A stretch of 64,000 nt of DNA from Companilactobacillus heilongjiangensis (GCF_000831645.3 NZ_CP012559.1:1-64000), one strand, 5' to 3'; positions 27,623 through 38,550 are shown, numbered from the stretch's first letter. Translations and numbers: made by a program. Notes: generated from the sequence alone by a model not told the origin.

Positions 27623-29506
27623 ATGATGCAGAAATTGCAAAAATTTGGTGCTGCAATGTTTGTTCCTGTCTTGTTATTCTCATTTGCAGGGTTAATTGTA
27701 GCCTTTGGATCACTATTCACTAATCCAGAAATCTTTCATAACTTAGCTCAACCAACGACAAGTTGGTATGGCATCTGGTTCACCATTGAAGAAGGTGGCT
27801 GGACAATCTTTAGACAGATTCCGCTACTATTCGTTGTTGGTTTGCCAATTGGGTTGGCTAAGAAATCTCAAGGACGTGCAGCTCTGGAGTCGTTAGTAAC
27901 ATATCTAACGTTTAATTACTTTATTGGTGGAATGTTAAGCCAATGGGGACCATTCTTTGGTGTTAATAATTATGCCAAAGATATCACCGCAAATTCTACT
28001 AACGGTGGTTTAACTATGATTGCCGGGATTAAGACGCTGGATACAAGTATTGTCGGTGCCTTAGTTGTAGCTGGGATTGTAGTTTGGTTACACAACCGAT
28101 ATTTTGATAAGAAGTTGCCTGAATGGTTAGGTACCTTCCAAGGATCATCATATGTTGTTATTTTAGGATTTATTAGTATGTTTGCTTTAGCTTTCGTTAC
28201 TTGTCTTGTATGGCCTAAGATTCAGTTAGGTATTTCAAGTCTTCAAGGATTCATGAAGAATACAGGTGTTATTGGTGTTTGGGTATATTGTTTCTTACAA
28301 CGTGTACTTATTCCTACCGGACTACATCACTTCATTTATATTCCATTCCAATATGGTCCAGCTGCTGTTGCTGGTGGTCTACAACCATACTGGTTAAATC
28401 ATTTGGCAGACTTTGCCGGCAGCACACAATCCCTAAAAGCTCTTGCTCCATCAATGGGATTTGAATTGTTTGGTAATGAAAAAGTATTTGGTATTCCTGC
28501 TATTTGTTACGCATTCTATGTTACGGCCAAAAAAGACCGTAAGAAGCAAACAGCTGCTTTGTTGATTCCCGCTGGATTAACTTCAATTGCAGCTGGTATT
28601 ACAGAACCTGTTGAATTTACATTCTTGTTTGCTGCTCCAGTACTATGGTTTGTTCACTCATTCCTAGCAGCTACAATGGATGCAACTATGTATGCTTTTG
28701 GTGTTGTTGGTCAATTTGATGGTGGTTTAATTCAGTTTATTAGTATGGATTGGATTCCACTTTGGGCAAATCACTGGCACACATGGGTTACTCAAATCAT
28801 TATTGGACTAATTTTTGCATTAATTTATTTTGTTGTATTCAAAACTTTGATTGAGAAATTTGATTTTGCAACACCAGGTCGTGAGGCTGAAGGTGAGGCT
28901 ACAAAATTAATTAATAAGAAAGAATATAAGTCAAAGAAAGCAACTGGTACAGATGCATCAAATCCTTATATTGAACGTGCACAAGCATATCTTTCTGGTT
29001 TAGGTGGTACTAAGAACATTGAAGATATGACAAGTTGTGCTACAAGATTACGTATTACTGTTAAGGATCCAGAGAAGGTTGAATCTGATGAAATGTTTAA
29101 ATCTAATAAAGCAGTTGCAGTGGTAAGACACGGTAAAGCAATTCAAGTTATTGTTGGATTGGATGTTGCCCAAGTTCTTGAAAAGATGCAGGAATTATCA
29201 TCAGGTCCAATTGAACCTGGAGAAGATAATAATTCTGAACCAACTACTACTAAAGATTTAACGCCTATTCAGCAGAGAGCGCTGTTAATCTTGGATTCAT
29301 TGGGAACTATTGAAAATGTTGAAAATATTGAAACAAATGATGGAAAGATAACTGTTACCGTCGTAGATCCCGCTTCAGTTGACTCAAAAGATATATTTGA
29401 TGATTTAGGATTAAATATTGATGATGTTCAACTTAATGATAAAAAGGCAACTATTAGTATGAAAGATGCCGAATTATATGCTCATACGATGCTATCGATG
29501 ATTTAA
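27623..29506 (+). CDS. PTS alpha-glucoside transporter EIICB with extra C-terminal EIIB-like domain
   Basis: Imports and phosphorylates alpha-glucosides such as maltose. 627 residues, about 100 more than its paralogue at 34.7 kb. The EIIC domain (residues ~1-420) has about ten helices and GITEPVEFTFLF. The EIIB domain has its phospho-cysteine in DMTSCATRLRI (Cys472). After an acidic linker, residues ~545-627 look like a second EIIB fold (LDSLGTIENVENIETNDGKITVTV...) that has lost the cysteine. It has no EIIA domain; EIIA is encoded 1.4 kb downstream. Confidence 0.9.
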   Translation: MMQKLQKFGAAMFVPVLLFSFAGLIVAFGSLFTNPEIFHNLAQPTTSWYGIWFTIEEGGWTIFRQIPLLFVVGLPIGLAKKSQGRAALESLVTYLTFNYFIGGMLSQWGPFFGVNNYAKDITANSTNGGLTMIAGIKTLDTSIVGALVVAGIVVWLHNRYFDKKLPEWLGTFQGSSYVVILGFISMFALAFVTCLVWPKIQLGISSLQGFMKNTGVIGVWVYCFLQRVLIPTGLHHFIYIPFQYGPAAVAGGLQPYWLNHLADFAGSTQSLKALAPSMGFELFGNEKVFGIPAICYAFYVTAKKDRKKQTAALLIPAGLTSIAAGITEPVEFTFLFAAPVLWFVHSFLAATMDATMYAFGVVGQFDGGLIQFISMDWIPLWANHWHTWVTQIIIGLIFALIYFVVFKTLIEKFDFATPGREAEGEATKLINKKEYKSKKATGTDASNPYIERAQAYLSGLGGTKNIEDMTSCATRLRITVKDPEKVESDEMFKSNKAVAVVRHGKAIQVIVGLDVAQVLEKMQELSSGPIEPGEDNNSEPTTTKDLTPIQQRALLILDSLGTIENVENIETNDGKITVTVVDPASVDSKDIFDDLGLNIDDVQLNDKKATISMKDAELYAHTMLSMI

Positions 29507-29578
29507 TGGAAAATAATATTGCTGATTTTGAATATACATTGTTAACCTTCATAATAAAAGTATTAGGAGGGGATATAT

Positions 29579-30343
29579 TTGAAATTAGATTCATATATTT
29601 ATAAACATTTTGATGATTTGAATCCAAATGACAAATCAGTTATTAGTTTCATATTAAATAATAGCAAAAAGGTTATTAATATGAATATTAATGAGGTGGC
29701 CAAGGCATGTTTAGTTTCACCATCGGCAGTTTTTAGGCTTACTAGGAAAATTGGATTGTCAGGATTTAACCAGCTGAAATTTATCTTAGCTGAGGATCAA
29801 GAATTTATCGCATCAAAGGGTAACACTAATTTTGTTAAGGATACGAAAAATGCTATTGATTATACGGTCCACCAGTTTGAAACTACTAAGATAAATAATC
29901 TATATGAAAAGATGGATAATGCACCTAATATTTATGTTTATTCGACTGGCTGGGTTCAAGAAATAATTGCAAATCAATTACAGAGAAATTTTTTTCTAGT
30001 CGGTAAAAATGTATATGCTTTACCGTCAGCCGTAAGTGAATTAGCTAAAGTTTCACATCGTCTTAAAGAAAATGATATTTTAATTGTCGTCTCTTATACC
30101 GGAGAGAATAGTGAATTGGTAAATACAGTTAAAGAGATTGCTTTAAGGGGAATCTCAACGATTGCCTTTACACCATTTAATCAAAATAAGTTAGCAGGTG
30201 TTTGCGAATTTAGCTTAAATTACAATACCGTTGAATGTCCAATGCCAGATGACAAAGAAGGTAGTGAGATTTTCTTTACAGGTGTTTATGTACTAAACGA
30301 TTTATTAGTAATGGGATACTCGAATTATGTAATTAACAAATAG
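29579..30343 (+). CDS. MurR/RpiR-type regulator, alpha-glucoside locus 1
   Basis: A 254-residue transcription factor with an N-terminal RpiR HTH (MNINEVAKACLVSPSAVFRLTRKIGL) and a C-terminal SIS sugar-phosphate domain (VVSYTGENSELVNTVKEI). It probably responds to a phosphorylated glucoside made by the flanking genes. TTG 29579 is used because AGGAGGGG precedes it and the ORF lacks a better start. It lies in the same orientation between EIICB and a small membrane protein. Confidence 0.87.
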   Translation: MKLDSYIYKHFDDLNPNDKSVISFILNNSKKVINMNINEVAKACLVSPSAVFRLTRKIGLSGFNQLKFILAEDQEFIASKGNTNFVKDTKNAIDYTVHQFETTKINNLYEKMDNAPNIYVYSTGWVQEIIANQLQRNFFLVGKNVYALPSAVSELAKVSHRLKENDILIVVSYTGENSELVNTVKEIALRGISTIAFTPFNQNKLAGVCEFSLNYNTVECPMPDDKEGSEIFFTGVYVLNDLLVMGYSNYVINK

Positions 30344-30355
30344 GAGGTAATTTTC

Positions 30356-30847
30356 ATGTTTACTAAAACTAACAATAGGCTAATGGATAAATTTGTTGGA
30401 TTTTTAAGATATGATTTGAAAAAGTCGTTGAATATGTATACAGCAGTTTTAGCTATTGTTCCAATTGTCTTTTTCACATATATTGCATTTGCACTAAACT
30501 TGGCGCAAATGGGGTTACAAGAATATTTTTATAAAAGTCCAATAACAGCAGTTATGTTTATTGTTTGTTTGGTAGATTGGATTGTTGCCTATGTCCTATT
30601 TTTCCAACGAGACGTATTGATGAATAGTAGCAAAAGTATGGTTTATGTTTTCACCGTACTATCAATTGCACAATTAGCCGTTGGTAACTTGATATCCTTC
30701 GTTTTGGGAATAATCGTTTTATATCTATCAAAGGATATAAGATCAAATGATAATAAATTAAATAAGAATTTTATGTATTTGTTAATTGGATGCACTCCGT
30801 TGTACACAATCAGTGCTTTATTTTTAATAAATATGGGAATTCATTAG
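30356..30847 (+). CDS. small four-helix membrane protein of unknown function
   Basis: 163 residues with about four hydrophobic helices (residues ~28-48, 60-82, 92-118, 138-158) and a short basic N-terminus. I do not recognise a family. It starts 12 bases after the RpiR gene behind AGGAGG and is followed within 25 bases by the EIIA gene, so it is co-expressed with the alpha-glucoside PTS and could assist it. No catalytic motif is visible. Confidence 0.65.
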   Translation: MFTKTNNRLMDKFVGFLRYDLKKSLNMYTAVLAIVPIVFFTYIAFALNLAQMGLQEYFYKSPITAVMFIVCLVDWIVAYVLFFQRDVLMNSSKSMVYVFTVLSIAQLAVGNLISFVLGIIVLYLSKDIRSNDNKLNKNFMYLLIGCTPLYTISALFLINMGIH

Positions 30848-30869
30848 AGATACTAGGAAGGTGAAAATT

Positions 30870-31346
30870 ATGTTTGGATTTGGTAAAAAGAAAGATAAGG
30901 TAGTAGCTGTTGCTGATGGGAAACTAATTCCCCTCGCAGAGGTAAAGGATGATGTATTTTCTGAAAAATTAATGGGAGATGGTTTTGCTGTAATACCATC
31001 AGATGATAATGTCTATTCACCAATTAGTGGTACCGTCTCTACTGTTTTCCCTACGGGTCATGCACTAGGTATTACGACGGATAAAGGACTAGAAGTGTTA
31101 GTTCATATGGGATTAGATACTGTAGAACTAAATGGTGCACCATTTATTAGTAAAGTTAAACAGGGACAAGAAATTAATAAAGGCGATCTATTATCGTTAA
31201 TGGATGTCGATTCGGTTAAAAATTCTGGACGTGATAGTGTTGTAGTCGTTGTTTATACTAATATGAATTTGATATCCGATGTACCTGACATCAGTGAAAA
31301 AGCTGTTAGTCACGGTGAAGATGTGGGGGAAGTTCGGTATAAGTAA
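30870..31346 (+). CDS. PTS EIIA, glucose family (Crr-like)
   Basis: A 158-residue phosphocarrier that passes phosphate from HPr to EIIB. YSPISGTVSTVFPTGHALGI and the phospho-histidine motif GLEVLVHMGLDTVEL (His79) are intact. It probably serves both EIICB proteins in this region, since neither has an EIIA domain. ATG 30870 lies behind AGGAAGGTG; a GTG at 30861 overlaps that site. Confidence 0.92.
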   Translation: MFGFGKKKDKVVAVADGKLIPLAEVKDDVFSEKLMGDGFAVIPSDDNVYSPISGTVSTVFPTGHALGITTDKGLEVLVHMGLDTVELNGAPFISKVKQGQEINKGDLLSLMDVDSVKNSGRDSVVVVVYTNMNLISDVPDISEKAVSHGEDVGEVRYK

Positions 31347-31360
31347 TGTAAGCGTTGTCT
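31347..31360 (+). promoter_or_regulatory. cre-like site before the GH13 glucosidase
   Basis: TGTAAGCGTTGTCT matches 13 of 14 cre positions. It begins directly after the EIIA stop codon. Confidence 0.5.
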
Positions 31361-31424
31361 TGAGGTAGAAAGTTATTTACAATGGAGTTGGTATTAAGGG
31401 CTCTCAAAGGGGGACAAAAAAATA

Positions 31425-33098
31425 ATGGCACAAAATGATTGGTGGAAAAAATCAGTAGTTTATCAGGTTTATCCAAGAAGTTATCAGGATAGTAATGGTG
31501 ATGGTGTTGGGGATATTCCCGGTTTAACAAGTCGGTTAGAGTATATTAAAGATTTGGGCGCAGATGTTATTTGGTTAAACCCAATCTATAAATCACCAGA
31601 TAAAGATAATGGGTATGATATTAGCGATTATCGCAATATCCAAGCTGATTATGGAACTATGGATGATTTTGAGAAATTACTTCAACGCGCCCATGTCTTA
31701 GGCTTGAAAATTATGATGGATTTGGTGGTAAACCATACTTCAGATCAGAATAAATGGTTCCAGGAGAGTAAAAAATCCAAAGATAATCCATATCGTGATT
31801 ATTATGTTTGGCGCGACCCTGTTGATGGCCATGCTCCAAATAACTGGGGATCTTACTTCAATGGACCTGCATGGAAATTTGATGAAGAAACTGGCCAATA
31901 TTATTTACACTTATTTGCTGATGGACAGCCCGACTTAAATTGGGAAAATCCTAAAGTGCGTGATGAAGTTTGGGATATAATGCGTTTTTGGTTAGATAAA
32001 GGCGTTGACGGATTTAGAATGGACGTTATTAATTTGATTTCTAAACCATCAGGATTGCCAGATGGTCCACAAGCACCAGGTGAACGTTATGCTAACGTTG
32101 CTAAAGTGGTTGCTGATGGTCCAAGATTAAATGAATTTCTTCAGGAAATGAATAAAAAAGTTCTTTCGAAATATGATGTGATGACTGTTGGTGAAATGCC
32201 AGGATCAACACCTGAAGATGCTATTAAATATACAGGGTTGGATTCTCATGAGTTGAATATGGTATTTCAATTTGACCATGTGGATTTGGCTTCTAATCCA
32301 GATGAGCGACTATCTAAATGGAATGATGAACCGGTTAAACTTGTTGATTTGAAAAAGTCATTGAGTAAGTGGGAAACGTCATTAGATGGTAAAGGCTGGA
32401 ATAGCTTGTACTGGAATAACCACGATCAACCAAGAACAGTCTCTCGATTCGGAACAGATGAGCCTAAATATAGAGTCCGTGCTGCCAAGATGTTGGGAAC
32501 CACTTTACATATGATGCAAGGAACACCTTATGTGTATGAGGGTGAAGAAATAGGTATGACGAATGTCCACTATACTAAACTGTCACAATATGAGGATTTG
32601 GAATCATTGAATGCTTATCATGAATTTGTTGACGAAGAAAAAATTGTTGATAAGGATACGATGCTGAAATATCTTTCACACATGTCTCGTGATAATGCGA
32701 GAACACCTATGCAATGGGATAATAGTGAGAATGGTGGATTTACAAGCGGAAAGCCATGGTTCGAGCTTAATCCAAATTACGATATGATTAATGCTAGAGA
32801 TAGTTTATCGGACAAGAATTCTATTTTCTATTATTATAAGAAACTAATCGATTTGCGTCATAAGAGTGATTTGATTGTTTATGGTGATTATGAGTTGCTT
32901 GATCCTAATGATGACAAAGTATTTGCCTATAAACGTCATTATAATGGTGAAACTTTATTGGTTATAAGTAACTTTACCGATCAGAATTTGTCACGTGATT
33001 ACAAACAAAACGAAGCTAAGTTATTAATTAGTAACTATGAAGACGATGAAGATACTAAATTAAGAGCTTATGAGAGTAAAGTCTACTTATTTAAATAG
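31425..33098 (+). CDS. GH13 alpha-glucosidase, oligo-1,6-glucosidase type
   Basis: Cytosolic exo-alpha-glucosidase of 557 residues. Catalytic Asp200 (GFRMDVIN), Glu257 (VGEMPG) and Asp334 (NNHDQPR) are present, as is the N-terminal WWKKSVVYQVYPRSYQDSNGDG (calcium-loop type). Val after the nucleophile is associated in this family with alpha-1,6 activity, so isomaltose-type substrates are likely; trehalose-6-phosphate is a less likely alternative. It extends the alpha-glucoside locus to unphosphorylated oligosaccharides. Confidence 0.9.
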   Translation: MAQNDWWKKSVVYQVYPRSYQDSNGDGVGDIPGLTSRLEYIKDLGADVIWLNPIYKSPDKDNGYDISDYRNIQADYGTMDDFEKLLQRAHVLGLKIMMDLVVNHTSDQNKWFQESKKSKDNPYRDYYVWRDPVDGHAPNNWGSYFNGPAWKFDEETGQYYLHLFADGQPDLNWENPKVRDEVWDIMRFWLDKGVDGFRMDVINLISKPSGLPDGPQAPGERYANVAKVVADGPRLNEFLQEMNKKVLSKYDVMTVGEMPGSTPEDAIKYTGLDSHELNMVFQFDHVDLASNPDERLSKWNDEPVKLVDLKKSLSKWETSLDGKGWNSLYWNNHDQPRTVSRFGTDEPKYRVRAAKMLGTTLHMMQGTPYVYEGEEIGMTNVHYTKLSQYEDLESLNAYHEFVDEEKIVDKDTMLKYLSHMSRDNARTPMQWDNSENGGFTSGKPWFELNPNYDMINARDSLSDKNSIFYYYKKLIDLRHKSDLIVYGDYELLDPNDDKVFAYKRHYNGETLLVISNFTDQNLSRDYKQNEAKLLISNYEDDEDTKLRAYESKVYLFK

Positions 33099-33115
33099 GT
33101 TAAGTTGACGAAAGA

Positions 33116-33145
33116 GATCATACCTTAATTGGTATGGTCTTTTTT
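33116..33145 (+). terminator. intrinsic terminator
   Basis: GATCATACC pairs with GGTATGGTC around TTAATT, then T6. Confidence 0.88.
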
Positions 33146-33172
33146 CTATCAAATTTAAAAGGGAGTAGTTTT

Positions 33173-34555
33173 ATGGGTGCATTGTATGATTCAAAAACAA
33201 AAACGATGTTTGATCATGGAGTTCGTTATTTTTTCACGGATGAGGCTAAATATCGATCATGGATTTATGTCGAAGTTATATTGGCACAGTCCCAGGCAGA
33301 GCTAGGCTATATACCAGATAAGGCAGCTAAAGAAATAACTAAAAAAGCAAAATATGAGAATCTAGACTTTAAGCAAATGGAACATATATATGAAAGGGTG
33401 GGCCACGGGTTTGTTCCTTTCGTAAAGGTACTTGCTGATACTTGTGGGGAGGCAGGGAAGTACATCCATTACGGCGTAACCACGCAAAATATTCAACAAA
33501 CAAGTGAACTTTTAATAATAAGAGAAGTAGATAAACGATTTATGATGGTTATTTCAGAAATATTGGATAATTTGGCTAAATTGGCAGCAAGTAATAGCAA
33601 TACTGTAATGCCAGGTAGAACACATGGAAAACACGCAGTACCAATAACTTTTGGATTTAAGGTGGCTGGCTGGATTCAAAACTTTCTTAATGATATCAAT
33701 AGATTACAAGAATTGGAGTCAAGAGTGTTTAATTCAATGATGGGAGGAGCAGTTGGGGCCTATAATTCAATGGGAGAGTACGGACCTAAAATTAATAGGT
33801 TAGTTGCTAAAAAGCTAGATATGAAACCAATGCCTATTCCATTACGCAATATTTCGGCTCAAAAAATAGAATATATGAATGCTTTATGCTTGTTAGCAAC
33901 ATCATGTGATCGAATAGCACAGGAGGTTTATGCAACCTCTATTGAAGAATACGGTGAAGTTTCAGAACCCTTTTTTCATGGTACCATCGGAAGTAGTACT
34001 ATGCCTCATAAAATAAATCCCAAACTTTCAAAGGGCATTATTGCAAATGCACAAAAATTATATTCAGTCCCTGTTTCAGCTTATTACTCTTCTACTAGAC
34101 CATTTGAGGCCGATAGTTCTTCAAATATGTTATTTGATGGCCTACTCAATGAGTCCTTGGAATTGGTTACTGAAGTGTTGCTAAGGACTGAAGAATTGAC
34201 ACGGGGCCTTCAAGTTCATAAGACAAAGATGGACCAAAATGCACATATTAATGATGGGCTAGATAATAGTGAGTACGTTATGATGAAAGTTGCGCAAAAG
34301 TTAGGAAAAGATCAAGCTCATTCAATGATTTATAAATTAGCTATGGAGGCTGAGCAGTCAGATGAAGGATATGAAGATGTATTATTATCTAATGAATATC
34401 TTCGGAACACATTTAGTAAAGAAGAACTTGAATGTATGCTAAAACCTGAAAAATATACTGGATTATCAAGTGAAATAGCTATTGAATTTTCGAAGAAGGC
34501 AAAAATAGAGTCTGACGAATTAAAAAAGCGGTATAAAAAACGATTAGAATTTTAG
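33173..34555 (+). CDS. adenylosuccinate-lyase-like enzyme (fumarase/aspartase superfamily)
   Basis: A 460-residue lyase of the superfamily that releases fumarate or a similar acid by beta-elimination. The signature GSSTMPHKINP and the active-site regions GVTTQNIQQTSE and MPGRTHGKHAVP are conserved. No purine genes lie nearby. It sits between two alpha-glucoside loci with terminators on both sides, so it is probably not the housekeeping PurB but a paralogue with another substrate. ATG 33173 follows GGGAG. Confidence 0.75.
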   Translation: MGALYDSKTKTMFDHGVRYFFTDEAKYRSWIYVEVILAQSQAELGYIPDKAAKEITKKAKYENLDFKQMEHIYERVGHGFVPFVKVLADTCGEAGKYIHYGVTTQNIQQTSELLIIREVDKRFMMVISEILDNLAKLAASNSNTVMPGRTHGKHAVPITFGFKVAGWIQNFLNDINRLQELESRVFNSMMGGAVGAYNSMGEYGPKINRLVAKKLDMKPMPIPLRNISAQKIEYMNALCLLATSCDRIAQEVYATSIEEYGEVSEPFFHGTIGSSTMPHKINPKLSKGIIANAQKLYSVPVSAYYSSTRPFEADSSSNMLFDGLLNESLELVTEVLLRTEELTRGLQVHKTKMDQNAHINDGLDNSEYVMMKVAQKLGKDQAHSMIYKLAMEAEQSDEGYEDVLLSNEYLRNTFSKEELECMLKPEKYTGLSSEIAIEFSKKAKIESDELKKRYKKRLEF

Positions 34556-34575
34556 AAGAAAGTTATGAAATTAGG

Positions 34576-34613
34576 AATGTCTTAAGACCATAGTTGGTTT
34601 TAAGGCATTTTTT
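34576..34613 (+). terminator. intrinsic terminator
   Basis: AATGTCTTAAGACC pairs with GGTTTTAAGGCATT, followed by a T run. Confidence 0.88.
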
Positions 34614-34655
34614 AGTTTCATTAGATGGACCAGGGTTCCAAGCATCTGCGAATTA

Positions 34656-34669
34656 TGTAAACGCTATCA
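34656..34669 (+). promoter_or_regulatory. perfect cre site, alpha-glucoside locus 2
   Basis: TGTAAACGCTATCA fits TGWAANCGNTNWCA at every position, 46 bp before the EIICB start and just upstream of a probable -10 (TATAGT 34679-34684). CcpA binding there should repress. Confidence 0.75.
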
Positions 34670-34680
34670 AAATTTTGATA
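34665..34680. promoter_or_regulatory. perfect 16-bp palindrome overlapping the promoter
   Basis: TATCAAAATTTTGATA is fully self-complementary, overlaps the end of the cre site and touches the -10. It is a candidate operator for the RpiR-type regulator at 37775. Confidence 0.5.
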
Positions 34681-34714
34681 TAGTTTAACTATCGAAATCA
34701 GGAGGATTAGATGT

Positions 34715-36271
34715 ATGAAAAAAGGAATGCAACAATTTTCAAGATCCGCTATCATTCCGATTAAGTTCATGGCTGTTATGGGATTATTCTTAGCTTTTGC
34801 TGTCCTAATGCAACTAGAATTTATGCCTACTTTTGTTCAAAGTACTGGTGCGATGATTAAGTCTATGATGGATGCCATGATGAATAATTTATCAATTATT
34901 TTTTGTGTAGCAATTGCATCGTCTATGGCAAAAAAGAACAAATTAGAGGCTGGAGTTTTGGCCGTGATAGTTTTCTTAATGTTTTTGGCTGCTAATAATG
35001 CGTGGCTATCTTCTCAACATATGTTGGCAAAAGAAGGAGCCGTTGGATTATATGGAACTGGTCAAAATTTAGTTTTAGGATTTCAAGTAGTTGATATGAA
35101 CGTATTTTTAGGTATGTTGTTGGGTATTTTAACGGCATTTATTCACAATAAGTTTGGTGAAAAGAAATTTATTGATGTTTTTAGTATTTATGGAGGTCCA
35201 AGATTGGCCTTTATCGTTATGATTCCTGTGACGCTGGCATTAGCAATTAGTCTTTGTTATGTATGGCCTGTCATCAATAAAGGGATTAATAGTACTTCGA
35301 ATTTCATTTTAGGTGCCGGGGCAATTGGTGTCTTTCTGTATGGCTTTGGTAATCGTTTCTTGATTCCAACTGGATTACACCATCTGTTATGGATGCCATT
35401 CTGTTTCACAGCAATTGGTGGAACAGCAACTATTGCAGGCAAGGTTTATACAGGGGCTGTAAATATTTTCTACGCGGAAATGGCTAATGTTGGTAGTATC
35501 ACATCATTAGACCCATCAATCCGATTTGCTTTCTTCGGATTTTCAAAGATTTTTGCATGTATTCCAATTGCCTTAGCTATTATTCATATGGCAAATAAGA
35601 ATCGACAAGATGAAATCAAAGGGATGGTTTTACCTGGAGCATTTGTCGGTACTGTCGCAGGTATTACTGAACCACTAGATTTTGCATATCTATTTGCAGC
35701 ACCACAATTATGGTTCCTACACAGTGTACTAGCGGGCTTATCAGAAGCTCTATTATGGCAGTTTGGAATTAGAACATTTGTAAAGGATGGAGTAATTGAT
35801 ACCACAGTTTCTAATGCAGTGTTTAGCCCATCATTAACAAAAGTCCATTGGTTTATTATCTTTGGCCTAGTTATGTCAGCGGTTTGGTACTTCTCATTTG
35901 TATTCTTAATTAAGAAATTAGATCTAAAGACACCTGGTCGTGAAGATATTCCTGATTTAGCGGTTGCCGGTGTTGGAGCTGCTGATGTAAATACAATGCA
36001 ACCAACTGTAGCAATGTCATCAAATAATGGTTCTAAATTTGACACATTAGTTGAAGGACTAGGTGGCAGAGAAAATATTGAAACATTAAATAATTGTTTT
36101 ACACGTTTAAGAATTGATGTTTTAGATCAAGAAAAGATAAATCAAGAAAAAATTAAATTATTCCCAGGTCAAAAAGGGGTAATTATTGATAAGAATAATG
36201 TCCAAGTTGTTATGGGAATGGGTGTGCAAACAATTCGAGAAGAAATGGCTGAAGAATTAGGTATGGAATAA
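34715..36271 (+). CDS. PTS alpha-glucoside transporter EIICB, copy 2
   Basis: 518 residues. The EIIC domain (about ten helices) includes RFLIPTGLHHLLWMPF and GAFVGTVAGITEPLDFAYLF. The C-terminal EIIB domain has its phospho-cysteine in LNNCFTRLRI (Cys461). It lacks the additional EIIB-like domain of copy 1 and has no EIIA domain. It heads EIICB-GH4-RpiR and presumably uses the EIIA at 30.9 kb. The exact alpha-glucoside cannot be told. Confidence 0.9.
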   Translation: MKKGMQQFSRSAIIPIKFMAVMGLFLAFAVLMQLEFMPTFVQSTGAMIKSMMDAMMNNLSIIFCVAIASSMAKKNKLEAGVLAVIVFLMFLAANNAWLSSQHMLAKEGAVGLYGTGQNLVLGFQVVDMNVFLGMLLGILTAFIHNKFGEKKFIDVFSIYGGPRLAFIVMIPVTLALAISLCYVWPVINKGINSTSNFILGAGAIGVFLYGFGNRFLIPTGLHHLLWMPFCFTAIGGTATIAGKVYTGAVNIFYAEMANVGSITSLDPSIRFAFFGFSKIFACIPIALAIIHMANKNRQDEIKGMVLPGAFVGTVAGITEPLDFAYLFAAPQLWFLHSVLAGLSEALLWQFGIRTFVKDGVIDTTVSNAVFSPSLTKVHWFIIFGLVMSAVWYFSFVFLIKKLDLKTPGREDIPDLAVAGVGAADVNTMQPTVAMSSNNGSKFDTLVEGLGGRENIETLNNCFTRLRIDVLDQEKINQEKIKLFPGQKGVIIDKNNVQVVMGMGVQTIREEMAEELGME

Positions 36272-36315
36272 GGTCCAACGTATGATACCTATGTATCAGT
36301 AGTTCTCGGATGTAT

Positions 36316-36329
36316 TGTAAACGGTTACT
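36316..36329 (+). promoter_or_regulatory. cre-like site before the second GH4 gene
   Basis: TGTAAACGGTTACT matches 13 of 14 cre positions in the 107-bp gap between EIICB and GH4. Confidence 0.55.
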
Positions 36330-36372
36330 GAGTAATTTAAGGTAATAATCAACAAAGAAAGAAAAAGGGTGA

Positions 36373-37716
<1,344 letters not shown>

Positions 37717-37774
37717 ACTTATAATTGTAAGAATTTATTTTCTTTAAATTAATAATTATAAGGGGCCTACTCAG

Positions 37775-38542
37775 ATGAAATTAGAAGAAATAATTGATAC
37801 ACATTATGATGAATTCAGTACGACCGAAAAAGGGATGTGCAGTTATATTCTAAAGAACCGTGAGAAGGTTTCTTCTATGGGAATTCTGGATTTTGCTAGA
37901 GAAAGTTTATCATCGAAATCTTCAGTGATAAGATTTTGCCAGAAAATTGGGTTCACTGGATATACTGAAATGCGAAACTTTATTAAATGGGATGATGGCG
38001 ATATTCAGGAAAATGCTAATTATAGTTTTTTTGGACAAGTTAAATCTGATACCGAGATGTTGATTGGATCTTTAGATAGTACTAAGTGGATTCCTATTTA
38101 TAAATCAATACTCAAAGCCAATCGGGTAATGATGATTGCTACTGGAGTGACACAACAGAACCAGGCTTTGGAGTTACAACGCATGCTAATGTTAAGTGGG
38201 AAGGATTCGGGATTAATACCGGGAAATAAACATTCTTCAGAATTTCAACGGATGATAGAAACTTTGAATGAAAATGACTTTTTGATAATCTTGTCTCTTT
38301 CCGGTGAAAATAAAAACTTAGAAGAGGTTGTCCAAAAGATTAAACAAAGACAGAGTAAAACTCTTTCTATAACCAATTATCATAGCAACTGGCTTTCTCA
38401 GAACTGCGATTTTAATTTATATTCCAGAAGCTCAAGAAGTCCTAATACAGAAGATTGGTGGTTAAGGACCACTTCAACATTTTTTGTATTGATAGAAGCA
38501 TTTGTTTTTGGATACAATGACTTTTTGAAATACTCAGAATAG
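37775..38542 (+). CDS. MurR/RpiR-type regulator, alpha-glucoside locus 2
   Basis: 255 residues with an N-terminal HTH (MGILDFARESLSSKSSVIRFCQKIGFTGYTEM) and a C-terminal SIS-like domain (LSLSGENKNLEEVVQKI). It differs strongly from the regulator at 29.6 kb, so the two loci probably answer to different sugar phosphates. Start ATG 37775 lies behind AAGGGG. A terminator follows. Confidence 0.87.
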   Translation: MKLEEIIDTHYDEFSTTEKGMCSYILKNREKVSSMGILDFARESLSSKSSVIRFCQKIGFTGYTEMRNFIKWDDGDIQENANYSFFGQVKSDTEMLIGSLDSTKWIPIYKSILKANRVMMIATGVTQQNQALELQRMLMLSGKDSGLIPGNKHSSEFQRMIETLNENDFLIILSLSGENKNLEEVVQKIKQRQSKTLSITNYHSNWLSQNCDFNLYSRSSRSPNTEDWWLRTTSTFFVLIEAFVFGYNDFLKYSE

Positions 38543-38550
38543 TTTAGAAT

